64,000 bases of DNA from CAVZLD01 sp963776055. Its GTDB lineage: Bacteria; Planctomycetota; Planctomycetia; Pirellulales; Pirellulaceae. The notes under the pieces are model-generated. The model had not been told where the DNA came from. It saw only the letters and a list, made by a program, of their open reading frames with translations, and made no database searches. The DNA is taken from the NCBI GenBank assembly GCA_963776055.1, contig CAVZLD010000005.1:434001-498000 (forward strand), read 5' to 3'. A program made the position numbers and the translations under genes. This document shows positions 28,419-40,290 of the stretch, in pieces (position 1 is the stretch's first letter; every line of letters starts with the position of its first letter).

Positions 28419-29879
28419 TCACGATGGTGGCTGGCTTTCGGCTTGGGCTCGCTTGGCGATCTGCCGCAGCATACCGCGAAACATCCAGGCGTGCAGCGGG
28501 TACAGAGCGTACCAGTACGCCAATCCGGCCAAGCCGATGGGATCGAAGATCGCCGTTTGTCGAATGGTTGCGTGATCCCGGTCGCCGTCGACTTGGAATT
28601 CCAGCCAGGCGCGACCCGGGACTTTCATTTCCGCCAACAGGCGCAGCCGACGGTTCGGCTCGTACGCTTGCACCCGCCACCAATCCAGCACGTCGCCGAC
28701 TCGTAATTGCTCCGGATCCCGCCGACCGCGGCGGATTCCGACGCCTCCGACCAGCAGGTCGATCCATCCGCGCAACGTCCAAAGGAAATTGCCGAAGTAC
28801 CAACCGCGGCGCCCACCGATCTGCCGGATCGGCCGAAACGCCTCGCTCGGCGGCGCAGCTACGTCCTGAGTGCGGGAATCCACGATGCGGCTTCCGAATT
28901 TTACACCCGCCCAATTTCGCAGCCCGCGCGAGGCGGACAACGCGTCCGACCACCGGGTCTGGGCAAGTTCCTGATCCTCGTTCACCAACGCCCGAGCGAT
29001 TGCTGCCCGTAATCCCCGCGGCCGGACCGAGAATGCCTGCTGCGCCGTCTGGTCTTGCACGATCGTCGGGTTGCGCAAGCTCTCGACCAGTTCCCGCCCG
29101 ACTCGCGCGTAGACCGGCGTCACCAGTCCCAGCCACAAGCTCGACAACCGCGGCGTGAGGACCGGCACCGAGATCAACCATCGGTGAAGTCCTCGCTGCC
29201 GAGCGTACTCGCGCATGATGTCACCGTAACTGACCTGGTCAGGACCCCCGATTTCCAACACACAGCTGCTCGAAATCTCGCTATCAAGAGCCGCGAGCAG
29301 GTAATCCAGCAGGTCTTCGATCGCAATCGGCTGGGTTTGGACACCGACCCAGCGGGGACAGATCATCACCGGCAAGCGTTCCACCAGCGACCGCACCAGT
29401 TCGAAGGACAAGCTGCCGGAGCCGATCACGATCGCCGCGCGAAATTCGATTACGAGCAAACCGGACGATTGAAAAATCTCGCCTACTTCATGACGGCTGC
29501 GCAAATGAGGTGACAACTGCTCGTCATCCTGACCAAGTCCGCCGAGGTAGATGATTCGGCGGACACCGGCGGACTGGGCCGCTCGGACAAAATTGGCAGC
29601 GGCGTCGCGGTCATGCTGTTCAAACGACCCGCGGCATTCATCGAGTGAATCAGGTAGTACGCCGTATCGATTCCGTGCATCGCGGGCGTAAGGGAGTCGG
29701 GGTCCAGCACATCGCCCTGCGCGATCTCCGTCGTCGGCTGTGCAACCGCGCAGATGCTCCGGGCGCCGCGTCAGGCAGCGCAGCCGAACGCCACTTTGCT
29801 CCAGACGTGGCAGTAATCGGCCTCCCACGTAGCCGGTCGCACCGGTCAGCAGCACGGTTGGTCGAGTCGCATCCATCAT
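28419..29879 (-). CDS. NmrA-like SDR protein with DUF2867-type C-terminus (compensated frameshifts)
   Basis: This protein of about 487 residues starts at the ATG at 29879 or 29876 (MMDATRPTVLLTGATGYVGG). The N-terminal Rossmann fold has the TGATGYVGGRLLPRL nucleotide-binding loop and later YLGGLGQ and IEFRAAIVIGSGSLSFELVR, typical of atypical SDR/NmrA proteins. The C-terminal part (GWYFGNFLWTLRGWIDLLVG, VGDVLDWWRV, GLAGLAYWYALYPLHAWMFRGM) matches the DUF2867 region often fused to it. Between about 29755 and 29632 the frame is wrong: the correct frame there gives GDVLDPDSLTP and DTAYYLIHSM, the expected family sequence, and the two shifts cancel. The reaction is unknown; these proteins are thought to bind NAD(P)H. 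Confidence 0.78.
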   Translation of the reverse strand: MMDATRPTVLLTGATGYVGGRLLPRLEQSGVRLRCLTRRPEHLRGCTADDGDRAGRCAGPRLPYARDARNRYGVLPDSLDECRGSFEQHDRDAAANFVRAAQSAGVRRIIYLGGLGQDDEQLSPHLRSRHEVGEIFQSSGLLVIEFRAAIVIGSGSLSFELVRSLVERLPVMICPRWVGVQTQPIAIEDLLDYLLAALDSEISSSCVLEIGGPDQVSYGDIMREYARQRGLHRWLISVPVLTPRLSSLWLGLVTPVYARVGRELVESLRNPTIVQDQTAQQAFSVRPRGLRAAIARALVNEDQELAQTRWSDALSASRGLRNWAGVKFGSRIVDSRTQDVAAPPSEAFRPIRQIGGRRGWYFGNFLWTLRGWIDLLVGGVGIRRGRRDPEQLRVGDVLDWWRVQAYEPNRRLRLLAEMKVPGRAWLEFQVDGDRDHATIRQTAIFDPIGLAGLAYWYALYPLHAWMFRGMLRQIAKRAQAESQPPS

Positions 29880-30497
29880 GAGAAACGCAGAATGCAAGGG
29901 GCAGGCTGAAAATCAACAAGAAAGTCTGACTTCTTCATCGCGGGCGTCGCTATTGTACTGCAGACCGTCGCGACGATTTCGCAGCAACGGTCAGGAATTG
30001 GGAGTTTTTTGCGGTCACAGGGCCCATTCTTGCGGTAAGTCATCACGGGTGCGGTCTCTCGTCGCACCGTGCGGCATCGTCGACGATCGGCGAGTCCAAG
30101 ATGTGGGGGATTGCGGAGAACAAGTCGAGCGGTGGCCCACCAGAATGCGGTCGCGGTCTGGCACAGCGCGCATCGAACCGATCAGGACCGGATGCGAATG
30201 ATCGAGCAACCGTGTCGGATTCTGGTGGGCCGCGGACGGCCCGGGTCCTTGTCCGCTTCCGCCGCGGTTCGGTGGGGGGTGGCATCGCGGTCGGCGACAG
30301 CCGACAATGGTTGGTTGAAGCGGTTCCACCGCGAGTCTGCCGTTCTGCGGACACTGGCGGTGAACCGTCCTGCCGAATCAGCCCTCCCGCGCACCCGCGC
30401 GAAGTCATGATAACCGAACCATCTTGGGGATCGACTCGAGCGTCGATTGGCTCGACGCGGCTCTCTTGGCTTCGCTCCGACACGAAAGGCGCCTCCG
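29880..30497. other. Divergent intergenic region, no gene seen
   Basis: This 0.6-kb stretch lies between the NmrA-like gene (leftward) and the HzsA-like gene (rightward). The frames crossing it are arginine- and serine-rich with no domain signs. I see no RNA gene. Both flanking promoters should be here. Confidence 0.4.
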
Positions 30498-33023
30498 ATG
30501 TCCCGCCCTCGCATGGCTACATGCCTTGGCCGCAAGCCGTTGTTGCTCGGCACCCCGCAACGAGTTTGCCGGATTTCGAGACTTCTTTTCGCGGTGTCTT
30601 TCGCATCGCTGTTCTGTCTGGGAACGGGCGGCCGAGCCACTCCCAACGACCAAGCCGCGCGGGATACGGTTCTGTCGGGTCTGGCGCATCCGGTGGATGA
30701 GATCGTGTTCGCCGCGCGGCTCGGCTACGACGATCCGCACTGGTACGCGAACATTGGCTATTACTGCGACGATGAGCACCAAAAAGCGTACGCGGGAAAC
30801 GGCAAGGCCGACGCCGGACAGCTCTGCAAACTGGAGGTTTCCAGCGGCAAGGTAACAGTTCTCGTGGACGCGCAGGGCGGTTCGGTCCGCGATCCGGAAG
30901 TTCACTATGACGCGGAAAAGGTCCTCTTTTCCTACCGCAAAGCCGGCAGCGACTTCTATCACTTGTACGAAGTCAATCTCGACGGCACCGGTTTGCGGCA
31001 GATCACGTCCGGACCGTTCGATGATTACGAGCCGGCTTATCTACCGGACGGCGGGATTGTTTTCGTATCGACTCGCTGTCAGTGTTGGGTCAGCTGTTGG
31101 AAGACGCAAGTGGGCGTGCTGTATCGTTGCGACGCCAACGGCCAGAACATTCTGCGCCTGTCCCACAGCCCGGAGCACGACAACACGCCGGCCGTGTTGC
31201 CGGATGGCCGGATCTTGTACACGCGGTGGGAGTACGTAGATCGCAGTCAGGTGCAATTCCATCACCTATGGACGATGAACCCCGACGGCACAGCCCAGAT
31301 GGTGTATTACGGGAACATGGAGCCGGGCATCGTGATGATCGATTCCCGGCCGATCGCCGGTACGACGCAAGTGCTCTCCTCGTTTTCGCCAGGGCATGGA
31401 GTGACGGATCATAAGGGAATTGCCACCATCGTGTCACCTGCCCAGGGACCTGACAGTCTGGCAAGCGCCCACCGGTTACACAAGGGACCCCTGCTTCAGG
31501 ATCCCTTTCCTCTTTCCCCCGACTGGATTCTCGCCGCTCGGAACAACCAGATTCTGCTGATGGATCGCTCCGGCAAGAGCCACATCTTGTACGAGCGCAA
31601 TCAACCGGGCGGGGTCCATGAGCCTCGTCCGGTGCTGCGCCGGCGCGGGAGCCGGTGATCCCGACACAGATCGAGCCCCAGTCGCGCACCGGCCAGTTGT
31701 TGTTGAGCGACATTTATGAGGGGCGAAATTTGCCGGGCGTGCAACGCGGGGAAATTCGCAAGCTCTTGGTGCTGGAAGTCTTGCCCAAGCCCGTGAATTT
31801 CTCCGGAGGGCCGGACCTGGTGTCTTGGCTGGGAACGTTTTCGCTGGAACGCGTTTTGGGGACGGTGCCGGTCGAAGAGGATGGTTCCGCCAACATCGAG
31901 CTGCCCGCCGGACGCCCCTTCTTCTTCGTGGCGTTGGATCAGCAGGACCGCTCCGTCAAGCGGATGCACAGTTTTGTAAGTGTCATGCCCGGCGAGGTTA
32001 CGAGTTGTGTTGGTTGCCATGAACAGCGAACCCAGAGCCCGCCGTCGGGCAACTTGGCGACCGGCCTCGCCTTTCGCCGTCCGCCAAGTGTCATTGAACC
32101 ATTTGCTGGACTTCCCGACGTATTGGATTTTCCGCGAGATATCCAACCCATCCTGGATCGCCACTGCGTGTCCTGTCACGACTACGAGCGGCGGGAGGGC
32201 CACGTGATCCTCAGCGGCGACCTCGGGCCGCAGTGGTCGCACAGCTTCTTCCAACTGTTTGCCCACCTTCAAGTAGCGGACGGCCGCAACGGGTTAGGCA
32301 ATTCGCCACCGCGGTCTGTTGGCAGTGCCGCGAGTCCGCTTCTCGACAAACTCGATGAAAGCCACTACGGAGTACAGCTGTCGGACACCGAAAAACGGCT
32401 GGTGTGGATGTGGATCGAAAGTGGGGCACCCTATGCGGGCAGCTACGCCTCGCTGCGCAACCTCGAGGAGCAACAGGTCGCGAATCAAGCCACGGGGAGT
32501 ATCCTCGTCGGAGGGATGGAGGTCCTGCAACGCCGCTGCATCGCTTGCCACGCCGTCGGCGATGTACAAAATGAAAATGGCCGCGCGCTGCCGTTCTATC
32601 CCGACATGAACAAGGGGCGGGGAGTGACGCGACCGCGCAGGCAATCACGAACGGATTGTGTTCCCCCACGATCCGATTGCCCGGTACAGCCCCCATATTC
32701 TGTTGAATCTCACTCGACCCCATTTGTCGCCGCTCCTGCTCGGACCACTCGACCCGGACGCCGGTGGATGGGGCAGTTGTGGCGGTGTCTTCCAGAGTGA
32801 TGACGACCCAGATTACCTTCGACTTCGGTCGCTGATCGAAACGGCAAAAGCCAAAATCGAATTCCGACCGCGATACTCTCAGCCGGGTTTTCAACCCAAC
32901 GCGCAGTACCTCCGCGAAATGAAACGCTTCGGCCTGCTCTCACACAATCCGCAGGTCCAGCAGGATTTCTTTGCGCTGGATCAGGCCTACTGGAAATCGC
33001 TGTGGCACCATCCGCAGCAATGA
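30498..33023 (+). CDS. HzsA-like multiheme beta-propeller protein (frameshifted)
   Basis: Read across breaks near 31645 and 32638 this is about 840 residues from the ATG at 30498 (MSRPRMATCLGRKP). A signal peptide (LLFAVSFASLFCLGTG) indicates export. The first 400 residues carry TolB/PD40-like propeller repeats (VRDPEVHYDAEKVLFSYRK, YEPAYLPDGGIVFVSTR, DNTPAVLPDGRILYTRWEY). The later part has three CxxCH c-type heme motifs: CVGCH, CVSCH and CIACH. This arrangement resembles the hydrazine synthase alpha-subunit-like proteins found widely in planctomycetes. Other anammox proteins are absent here, so I do not infer hydrazine chemistry. It is probably a periplasmic redox or binding protein. The DUF4091 gene follows 138 bases downstream. 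Confidence 0.8.
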
Positions 33024-33161
33024 CCACGGAGTGGCAGAGCCGTCAAGACAATCGCCCCCTGCCGATCGCCGACTTCCGGCCCGTTGCCGTTGGTCGCTCC
33101 CGTTGTCGAGAATTGACGATTCTTTGGATTCGTCATCCAACGCATCAAGGAGACGTTGACC

Positions 33162-36100
33162 ATGTTTCGCGGCCCCCGCGCAATCTGCCCCGTGGACACT
33201 GCACAACTCACCCGGCCATTCGAGACGACAGGTGAGCGAAACACAACGTCGCAGCAAGTGTTGATCGAATCACGGTCTTGGAGGAATGGGCGTTGGATTG
33301 GGAAACGCCTGTTGTTGATCGCAGGGACTTTGCTCTTCTGTGCTTCCATTCGGCCTGCGGCGGCAGACGAAAGCATTCCGATCCCGAACGCCGATTTCAA
33401 CGAAGGGGAATCGCTGCCGAGCCATTGGCGTTTGGCCGACGGTCAGGGCCGCTGGGTCGACGACGACATCTTGGAAGTCACCGGCGACGGCACGGATTCC
33501 GGCTACTGGCGGTGCGACTATCCATTCGTTCCCGGTGCGCTGTACCGGTTTGAAGCACGAGGCCGTGGAACACCCACCGGCGGCTCGGCCGTCCTGGGCC
33601 CGGTGTTCGCCAATCGAGACTACCGTACCCCCTCGCATGATTGGACCTGGGTCGGCCACATCTTTCGCACCCCAGACCAACTTGCCGAATCCTACTTGCG
33701 ATTGGGACACTGGCGGGCTGCGGGGACCATTCAGTATGACGCGGTGCGGCTGCAACGCGTCGAGCCCATTCACCTGCGATGGGGTGAGGCAGGTTTGATC
33801 GAACTGGGAGAAGGCGAACAGATCCGAGCAGGCCGCTATGAATTCTCAGGAATGTTCCAGCATGAGAGCAGCAACTATCATCGACCGCTCCAAAGTGCCA
33901 CCGCGTCTTTCAACAGCGACCGTTGGGTCCTGGGAACGGGACAACAGATCACCTATCGGTTCCGCGTTTCGCAAGCCTCGTTTCGTGACGCACATCTGTC
34001 ATTTCACGTCAATTACTTTGTTCGGGGCGGTTGCTCCGCTCAAGTCCGTTCCGACAATTCGGACTGGCTGGATTTGGCGACGCAAACGAGAATTGGCACC
34101 AGCGACGTCGACCTACCGGCGGACCTCTTTCCCACCGAGTCGCTCTGGTTGCGACTGAAGGCGCTGGCGGAAGATACGTCGCTGCAAGTGAATCGCATCG
34201 CATTTTCCGGCGGACTGGACCAGGCTCCCGCCGATGCCGTCGGCCGTACGCTGTTCGCCAATGTCGATCAAGGGAGAAGCCCCTTGCAGGTGACCCAGAT
34301 GGCGCTGGTATCCGATGGCTCGTCGGAAGCGAGGCCGTCGCAGCTGGAGGTGGAGTTCCAGAACCCGACGAACGAGATGGTGAAGGCCATCGTACAGTCG
34401 CACGTCGTGCCATCCTCCCAGATCGCTCAGCGAGATACGGTGGAAGTGCCGCCCAACGCAGCGATACAGGTAACTCGATCGTTGACCGCCGAGGCTCCCG
34501 GAGACCATCAGCTGCGGCTGGAGGTGACCTCGGCCGGCGACAGATCCGACTCCAGTAAATGGACAATCCCCTTTGAGCTACCGGACTTCTATCGAACGGA
34601 TTATGGCGCCATGCTTCCGTGTGACGATGTCAGCGGACTCAAGGTCTGGTGGTGTCCGGCCACGCATAAGGTTCCACAACAACGCGCTGTTCCCGTGCGG
34701 GAATCCGCAGCGGCGAAACTATCCGCCGCGAAGAACGACTTCGAAGCGGTGCAGATCGTGCTGCATGCGGAGCGAGATCTGCAAGACTTGAGGGTGCAGG
34801 TCAGCGATCTTGTGGGTCCCCACGGCGCTCGGCTTCCGGCCGATCAAGTGTCGATCCTTCGCGTCGCCTATCACATGGTCCGCCATCCAACCGATCGCAC
34901 GGGCGTCGTGGACCTCTGGCCCGATGCGCTCCCACCCCTGACGAGCCCCCTGGACTTGGCAGCCGGCCGCAACCAACCGTTGTGGGTGCTGGTCCACGTT
35001 CCGTCGGATACGATTGCCGGCGACTATCGCGGCCAAATAGAATTGCGAAATCGGGAAGTCACTCTTGCGATTCCGATCGAGCTGCACGTTTGGGATTTTG
35101 CGCTGCCCCAAACAAATCATCTCGAAACTGCGTTCGGGTTGTCTCTAGGCAACATCGTCCGGTACCACGGACTGCAGACGGAGACGCAGAAGCGACAGGT
35201 CTGGGATCAGTACCTGCAGTGTTTCGCGGATCACCGCATCAGTCCCTACGACCCCGTGCCGCTTGACCCGATTCGCGTCGAGTTTCGCAGCGATACAAAT
35301 CCTCCGCGGGCCGACGTTGACTTCTCCGCCTTCGAACCTGCCTTCCGGCGCATGTTGAGAAATTCCACTTCACCGGCTATCGATTACCGATTCAGGGGAT
35401 GGGCGGAGGTACCTTTCACGCACGCAAGGAACCGCGAATCGGCCAATTCGGCGTTGAAACACCGGAGTATCAGGCGATGTTCGCCAGCTATGCGGGTCAA
35501 CTGGAGCGTTTCTTTCGCGATCATGGATGGCTGGATCGGCCATACGTTTACTGGTTTGATGAACCGGACCCGAAGGACTACGCATTTGTCGCCGACGGTT
35601 TCGCCCGATTGCAGCGGACGGCGCCCGAGCTACGGCGGATGTTGACGGAAGAACCTGGTAATGAACGCCTGGCGCCGTTGGTTGACATCTGGTGTCCCGT
35701 GACACCGAATTATGACGCCGCGAAAGCCGAGCCTCGAAAGCGCGACCGGCGATCGATTCTGGTGGTACGTGTGCACCGGTCCCAAGGCACCCTTTTGCAC
35801 CCTGTTCATCGATCATCCGGCCACCGAATTGCGCATCTGGCTCTGGCAGACTTGGCAACGAGATCTCCAAGGCATTCTCGTCTGGCAGAGCAACTACTGG
35901 ACATCCGAGGCCGCTTTTCCCGAGCAACCGCAGAGACCCCTACGACGATCCGATGGGCTATGTCAGCGGTTACTCGACCGCGCCAGGCGTCAGAAACTTC
36001 TGGGGAAACGGGGACGGCCGTTTTGTCTATCCGCCGGAAGCGCGCCGCCGTGCCCGGCCGATCCGGACCCGACCCGGTGCTGCAACCGCCGGTCAGCAGT

Positions 36101-36352
36101 CTTCGATTCGAAATGCTGCGCGAAGGCATCGAAGACTATGAGATGTTGTACTTGCTACGCTCTCTGCTGCGGGAAAGCAACATGCGTCTTTCCCGCGAGC
36201 AGCTGGAGCACTACGAGCACCTGTTGCTCGTCCCGGAAACGATTACGCGCGACATGACCTCTTTCACCACCGATCCCCACCCCATCTATCAACGCCGCGC
36301 GGAAATCGCTATCGCCATCGAGCAACTGCAGCAGCTTCGTGTCACCCCGTAA
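33162..36352 (+). CDS. DUF4091-containing exported glycan-active protein (frameshifted)
   Basis: Read across four breaks (near 35355, 35737, 35933 and 36045) this is about 1,060 residues. The start is uncertain: ATG at 33162, or GTG at 33258 directly before the hydrophobic signal segment KRLLLIAGTLLFCAS. The N-terminal part looks like beta-sandwich carbohydrate-binding modules. The middle has AKNDFEAVQIVLHAE and GDYRGQIELRN. The C-terminal DUF4091 region has GGGTFHARKEPRIG, YVYWFDEPDPKDYAFV, DRFWWYVCTGPKAP, GILVWQSNYW and LREGIEDYEMLYLLR. DUF4091 is a glycoside-hydrolase-like TIM-barrel family; the DEP segment is the likely acidic active-site region. I expect a secreted polysaccharide-acting enzyme, with substrate unknown. 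Confidence 0.78.
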
Positions 36353-36373
36353 GAAACCGTTTCACAACCACTC

Positions 36374-36429
36374 GTGATAAGTGATAAGTGATAAGTGATA
36401 AGTGATAAGTGATAAGTGATAAGTGATAA
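36374..36429. repeat. Eight tandem copies of a 7-bp unit
   Basis: GTGATAA is repeated eight times without error from 36374 to 36429, followed by the diverged GTGGGAA at 36430-36436. It lies 21 bases after the DUF4091 stop. Open frames through it (LITYHLS-type on the minus strand) are artefacts of the repeat. The copy number may vary between strains. Confidence 0.95.
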
Positions 36430-36438
36430 GTGGGAAGT

Positions 36439-36485
36439 GGGACAGTCTTCCAGACTGTCCCGTACCACGGTCTTCCTAGACCGTG
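36439..36485. repeat. Two short palindromes with CTTCC core
   Basis: GGGACAGTCT-TCC-AGACTGTCCC (36439-36461) is followed by CACGGTCT-TCCT-AGACCGTG (36466-36485). Both stems pair perfectly. A third weaker one, TCAGCC-TGGAA-GGCTGA, lies at 36599-36615. They sit in the gap between the converging DUF4091 and ThuA genes and could end transcription. The rest of the gap to 36743 holds no gene that I can see. Confidence 0.7.
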
Positions 36486-36743
36486 TATTCCAGCAATCCA
36501 GACCATGATCCGGGCTATGGACCCATCCTTGCGGCCCAAACCGAATCGAGACTCCGCAACACGGGGGCAACCGAGAGCCGCTTGGATGGTGAACCCTTCA
36601 GCCTGGAAGGCTGAGGAACTGGACAGTCGGGAAGACGGTGCTACGGTTCTCGCTCTTGCTCTTCACTTTCCAATGATCCATCTCTTTCGATCCCGACTTT
36701 TTCGCATTCCGACCGATTCCCAATTTCCGGTCCGGCTTTGGTC

Positions 36744-37614
36744 TTACGAGCGGGGCGCCGGTTCTGCCTGAGGCGTCACACGCTCCAGATTGGGTGGAAT
36801 GTCGGCGTCGACGCGCCCCAGAGCCCAGGACAGGCCTCCGAGCAGGATCTGCCGGTAGGTGGAGTTCGTCCAGACATCTTCTCGATGTCCCATCGACGTA
36901 AAGAACACCCGGCCTTCACCGTGCTTTCGCGCCCAAGTCGCGGGGAACGGGGGTCGTTGATACATGTCGCCCACCATCCCTTCGGTTTCTTGAACCAGAA
37001 TCACGTGCAGATCCGCGGTGAAGTTTTTCAGCGCGTACCATTCGTCCAACAGGCGAAATGACTCGCCCGTTCCGGGGAATTCCGGTGCCACGACGCGCAT
37101 CGTTCCGAGCTGCTGTTCGCCGTGCGAGATGAACTCAGCACCAATCATTTCCAGATAGGGATCATCGACTGCATCCGGTCCCCAGTAGCAGGACGAGTGC
37201 AGCGCGACGAAGGGTGTTCCCGCCGCCACAGCATCCAACAGCCGCTTTCGGCCGTCGACTGTCATCGGCGGTGTTTCACGCATACTCGGTTCGAACAGGT
37301 TTCCGCAGGTATAGAAGACGATGGCGGAGTAATCATCGAGCGGCTCGTCGAACACGCGCCCATCTTTGGAGCACTCGACATCGAATCCAGCTTCCTTACC
37401 CCATTGAGTGAGGATTTTTCCCGAGAAGCTTTGCCCATCCGCGGCTCGGACTAATCACGGAATGTTCATACCCCACGCTCCGCGTAAAGTAGAGCAGTTT
37501 CGGCCGCCGCGTTTCGGCGGCTGCGGCCCAGCCCCAGGGGAAGGAGGTAAGTCCCATCACGGCCGCGGATCCGGCCGCCAGTATTTCTCGGCGCTGCATC
37601 TTCCTCGATTCCAT
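36744..37614 (-). CDS. ThuA-domain protein with Tat signal (one frameshift)
   Basis: Starts are the ATG at 37614 (MESRKM) or the ATG at 37599 (MQRREILAAG). The N-terminus has a twin-arginine-like signal (RREILAAGSAAVMGLTSFPWGWAAA), so it is probably exported folded. The domain begins with KLLYFTRSVGYEHSVI, breaks frame near 37440, and continues as ADGQSFSGKILTQWG, DDYSAIVFYTCGNL, GTPFVALHSSCYWG, VFFTSMGHREDVW and ILLGGLSWALGR. These match the ThuA/trehalose-utilisation-like domain, a glutamine-amidotransferase-like fold common in planctomycetes with an unclear role in sugar metabolism. The position beside a DUF4091 protein agrees with glycan use. The family call is good; the reaction is not known. 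Confidence 0.8.
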
Positions 37615-37696
37615 CTCCCAACCTCCCAGGCAAAGTGGACGAATCGTCAGACGACCTCTCGCGGCAAGGAACCGGTTGCGCGACGTGCGGCCTGGA

Positions 37697-40233
37697 TCAG
37701 ACGTCCAGGTTGCGGACGTCCAAGCGCATGTTTCTCGATGAATTCCCGGCGGGGTTCGACTTTGTCTCCCATCAACACGCGGAACATCTCATCGGCAGCG
37801 CCAGCATCCTGCATGGTCACCTGCAGCAGCGTGCGGTTTTGCGGATCAAGCGTTGTCTCCCGCAGTTCTTCCGCGTTCATTTCCCCGAGGCCTTTAAAGC
37901 GCGTAATCTGCAAGCCTTTTTCTCCCGCGGCACGCACCGCCGGCAGCGAGATCGCGCAGATCTTCCAGCGGAATGTGTTTTCGCCGCGACGCAAGACGTA
38001 GCGTGGTGTCTTCGATGCCCGGTTCGGTCTTGGGGAATCAGCGCCTGCGCATCGAATCCGATGCCGGGCCAGATCCTGCAGGCTCGAGTTGATCGTCCGC
38101 ACCTCGTGGAATTCCGTGATCTGTACTTGGTCTCGCGACTCCTGCGGTCTTCGACGGCGGATTCTCCGTTCTCCTGCGCTCTCGCGATCCCGGATTGTGA
38201 CTTCTTGTCCGATTTCGTGTTCCCGTGCCGAGAGCAACTCATCGAGTTGTCTGCGGCAATGAACCCATTTGTGTTGTCGGCCGAGCAGCACATGATAGAC
38301 CGGCATTTTCCGGTTTCCGGATCAATGCGTTCCGCGTGGATCCTTCAGCGAGATGCCACGTCGTTCCAGCACCAGCAGGGCATCTTCCATGCCGGCGAGG
38401 ATCGCGGCAGAGTTGTGCCATCTGTTCGAGCCTTCGAAGTGCCGACCATCGCCAATATCGAGAACCGAATCACCCAGAGCCTTTCTCCAGCAACTGGCTC
38501 TTCATTTCCTCTTCCGATTGCACGTAATAGACTTTTGTTCTTCTGCTTCACTCGAAAGAGTGGTGGCTGCGCGACGTACACGTGCCCTTTGGACACAAGT
38601 TCGTACATTTGGCGATAGAAAAAGCACAGCAGCAGGGTTCGAATGTGCGAACCGTCCACATCCGCGTCCGTCATGATGATGATCTTGTTGTAGCGGCGTC
38701 GCGAAATGTCTTGTTCGGCACCGATCCCGGCTCCCACGGCCTGAATGATGCTGCGCACTTCCTCGTTGGCCAATACTTTGTCTTCGCGCGATTTGTACGC
38801 GTTGATGATCTTACCTCGCAGCGGCAGAATCGCCTGGTATTCGCCGGAGTCGCCCCCCTTCGGCACTTCCGCCCGCCGAATCTCCTTCGACCAGGTACAA
38901 TTCGCACTTTTCCATGTCCTTACTGATGCAATCCCGCAGTTTGCCGGGCAATCCCCCGCCGGTCAAAGCCCCCTTTCCGTTCTCGCAGTAAAGCCTTCGC
39001 TTTCCGCGCCGCCTCCCGCGGCTTCAGCCGCCAGGATTCCCTTGCGAACGATGGTCTTCGCCGACTTGGGGGTCTCTTCCAAGTAACCGGTCAAGAACTC
39101 GCCGACCGCCGAATTCACGATGCCCTCGACTTCGCCATTGCCCAGTTTCGTCTTCGTCTGTCCCTCGAATTGGGGAAAAGGAACACGCATCGAGATCACG
39201 GCGGTCAACCCCTCGCGAAAGTCGTCTCCGGTTGGCGTGACGTCCTTGAAGAGACCCTTCCTTGCGGCCGTAATTGTTCAGTGACCGCGTCAAGGCTGCT
39301 CGAAAACCGGACACGTGCGTGCCGCCTTCGTGCGTGTGAATATTGTTCACATAGGTGTGAATGTTCTCGGTGTACTCCCCCGAATACTGCAGGGCGATCT
39401 CGTAGCCGACTCCGTCAGTCTCGCCTTCCATGAAGATCACATCGGGATGCAGAGCTTCGCTCGCTCGGTTCAGATACTCCACAAACTCGACAATTCCCCG
39501 TTCGTAGCAGAATTCTTCGCCCTGGTCGTTTCGTTCATCGCGGAACACGGATTCGGACGCCACGATTCAGGAATGCCAACTCCTGGAGGCGTTTCTGCAG
39601 TAAGTCGTAGACGAAACCGAGTGGCCTGGAAGATCTGGCCATCGGGCTTGAACGTCGTCGCGCGTTCCAAGTTTGGTCGTCGCCACCAATCCGGTTGATC
39701 GGGCCGAGTGGGACGCCTCGCTGAAATTCTTGCTGATAGACATGGCCGTCACGATAGACTTCGACTTCACACCATTCGGAAAGAAAATTGACAACGGTGA
39801 CACCGACGCCATGCAAGCCTCCGGACGTTTGGTAGGCCCCTTTCTCGAACTTTCCACCAAATTTGAGGACCGTCATCACGCCTTCCAGCGTCGACACTTC
39901 GCGTCCCAGTTCTTCCGACAATTGCTCATGTCGGTCGACCGGGATTCCTCGTCCGTCATCCTCGACCGTCACGGAGCCGTCGTTGTTGATGGTGACACCT
40001 ACTCGCTTCGCAAAGCCACCCATGGCTTCATCGATCGAATTATCCACGACCTCATACACCAAGTGATGCAGGCCCCGGGAGGTCGTGTCACCGATATACA
40101 TCGCAGGTCGTTCCCGCACATGCTCTAAATCGGACAGGTGCTGCAGATCCTCGGATGTGTAGTCGGAACTGCTCAAAGGGGAATCCCCTTCGGGCGGCTC
40201 GGGATGGTTCTGGTCTTGTTCTTGGTCGCTCAT
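37697..40233 (-). CDS. gyrB: DNA gyrase subunit B (many frameshifts)
   Basis: The ATG at 40233 (MSDQEQDQNHPEP) and the corrected C-terminus, with RNLDV before a TGA at 37697-37699, bound a gene of about 845 codons, right for GyrB. Recognisable blocks in order: VRERPAMYIGDT, VDNSIDEA with the ATP-binding Asn, VEDDGRGIPV, TSGGLHGVGVTVVN, HTHEGGTHVSGF, EFLTGYLEETPKSAKTI, TDADVDGSHIRTLLL (Toprim DxD), and ITRFKGLGEMNAEEL near the end. The reading frame changes at least ten times (for example near 39695, 39660, 39620, 39545, 39240, 38985, 38880, 38340, 37950 and 37725). GyrB introduces negative supercoils with GyrA. A cell should need this gene, so the breaks are more likely sequence errors than decay. 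It follows the DUF721 gene. Confidence 0.88.
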
Positions 40234-40290
40234 AGCTTTCCTGTATTCCTGAACCGATGTTCTTGTCACAGTCACCAAGTGACCGTCAAT

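Noticed and set aside
30498..33023. Anammox hydrazine synthase
   Set aside because: Only an HzsA-like domain layout is present; other hydrazine synthase subunits and hydrazine dehydrogenase are absent, and similar proteins occur in non-anammox planctomycetes.
36289..36570. Minus-strand frames with repeated LITYHLS
   Set aside because: They are translations of the GTGATAA heptamer array and stop at its edges; no domain or family sequence.
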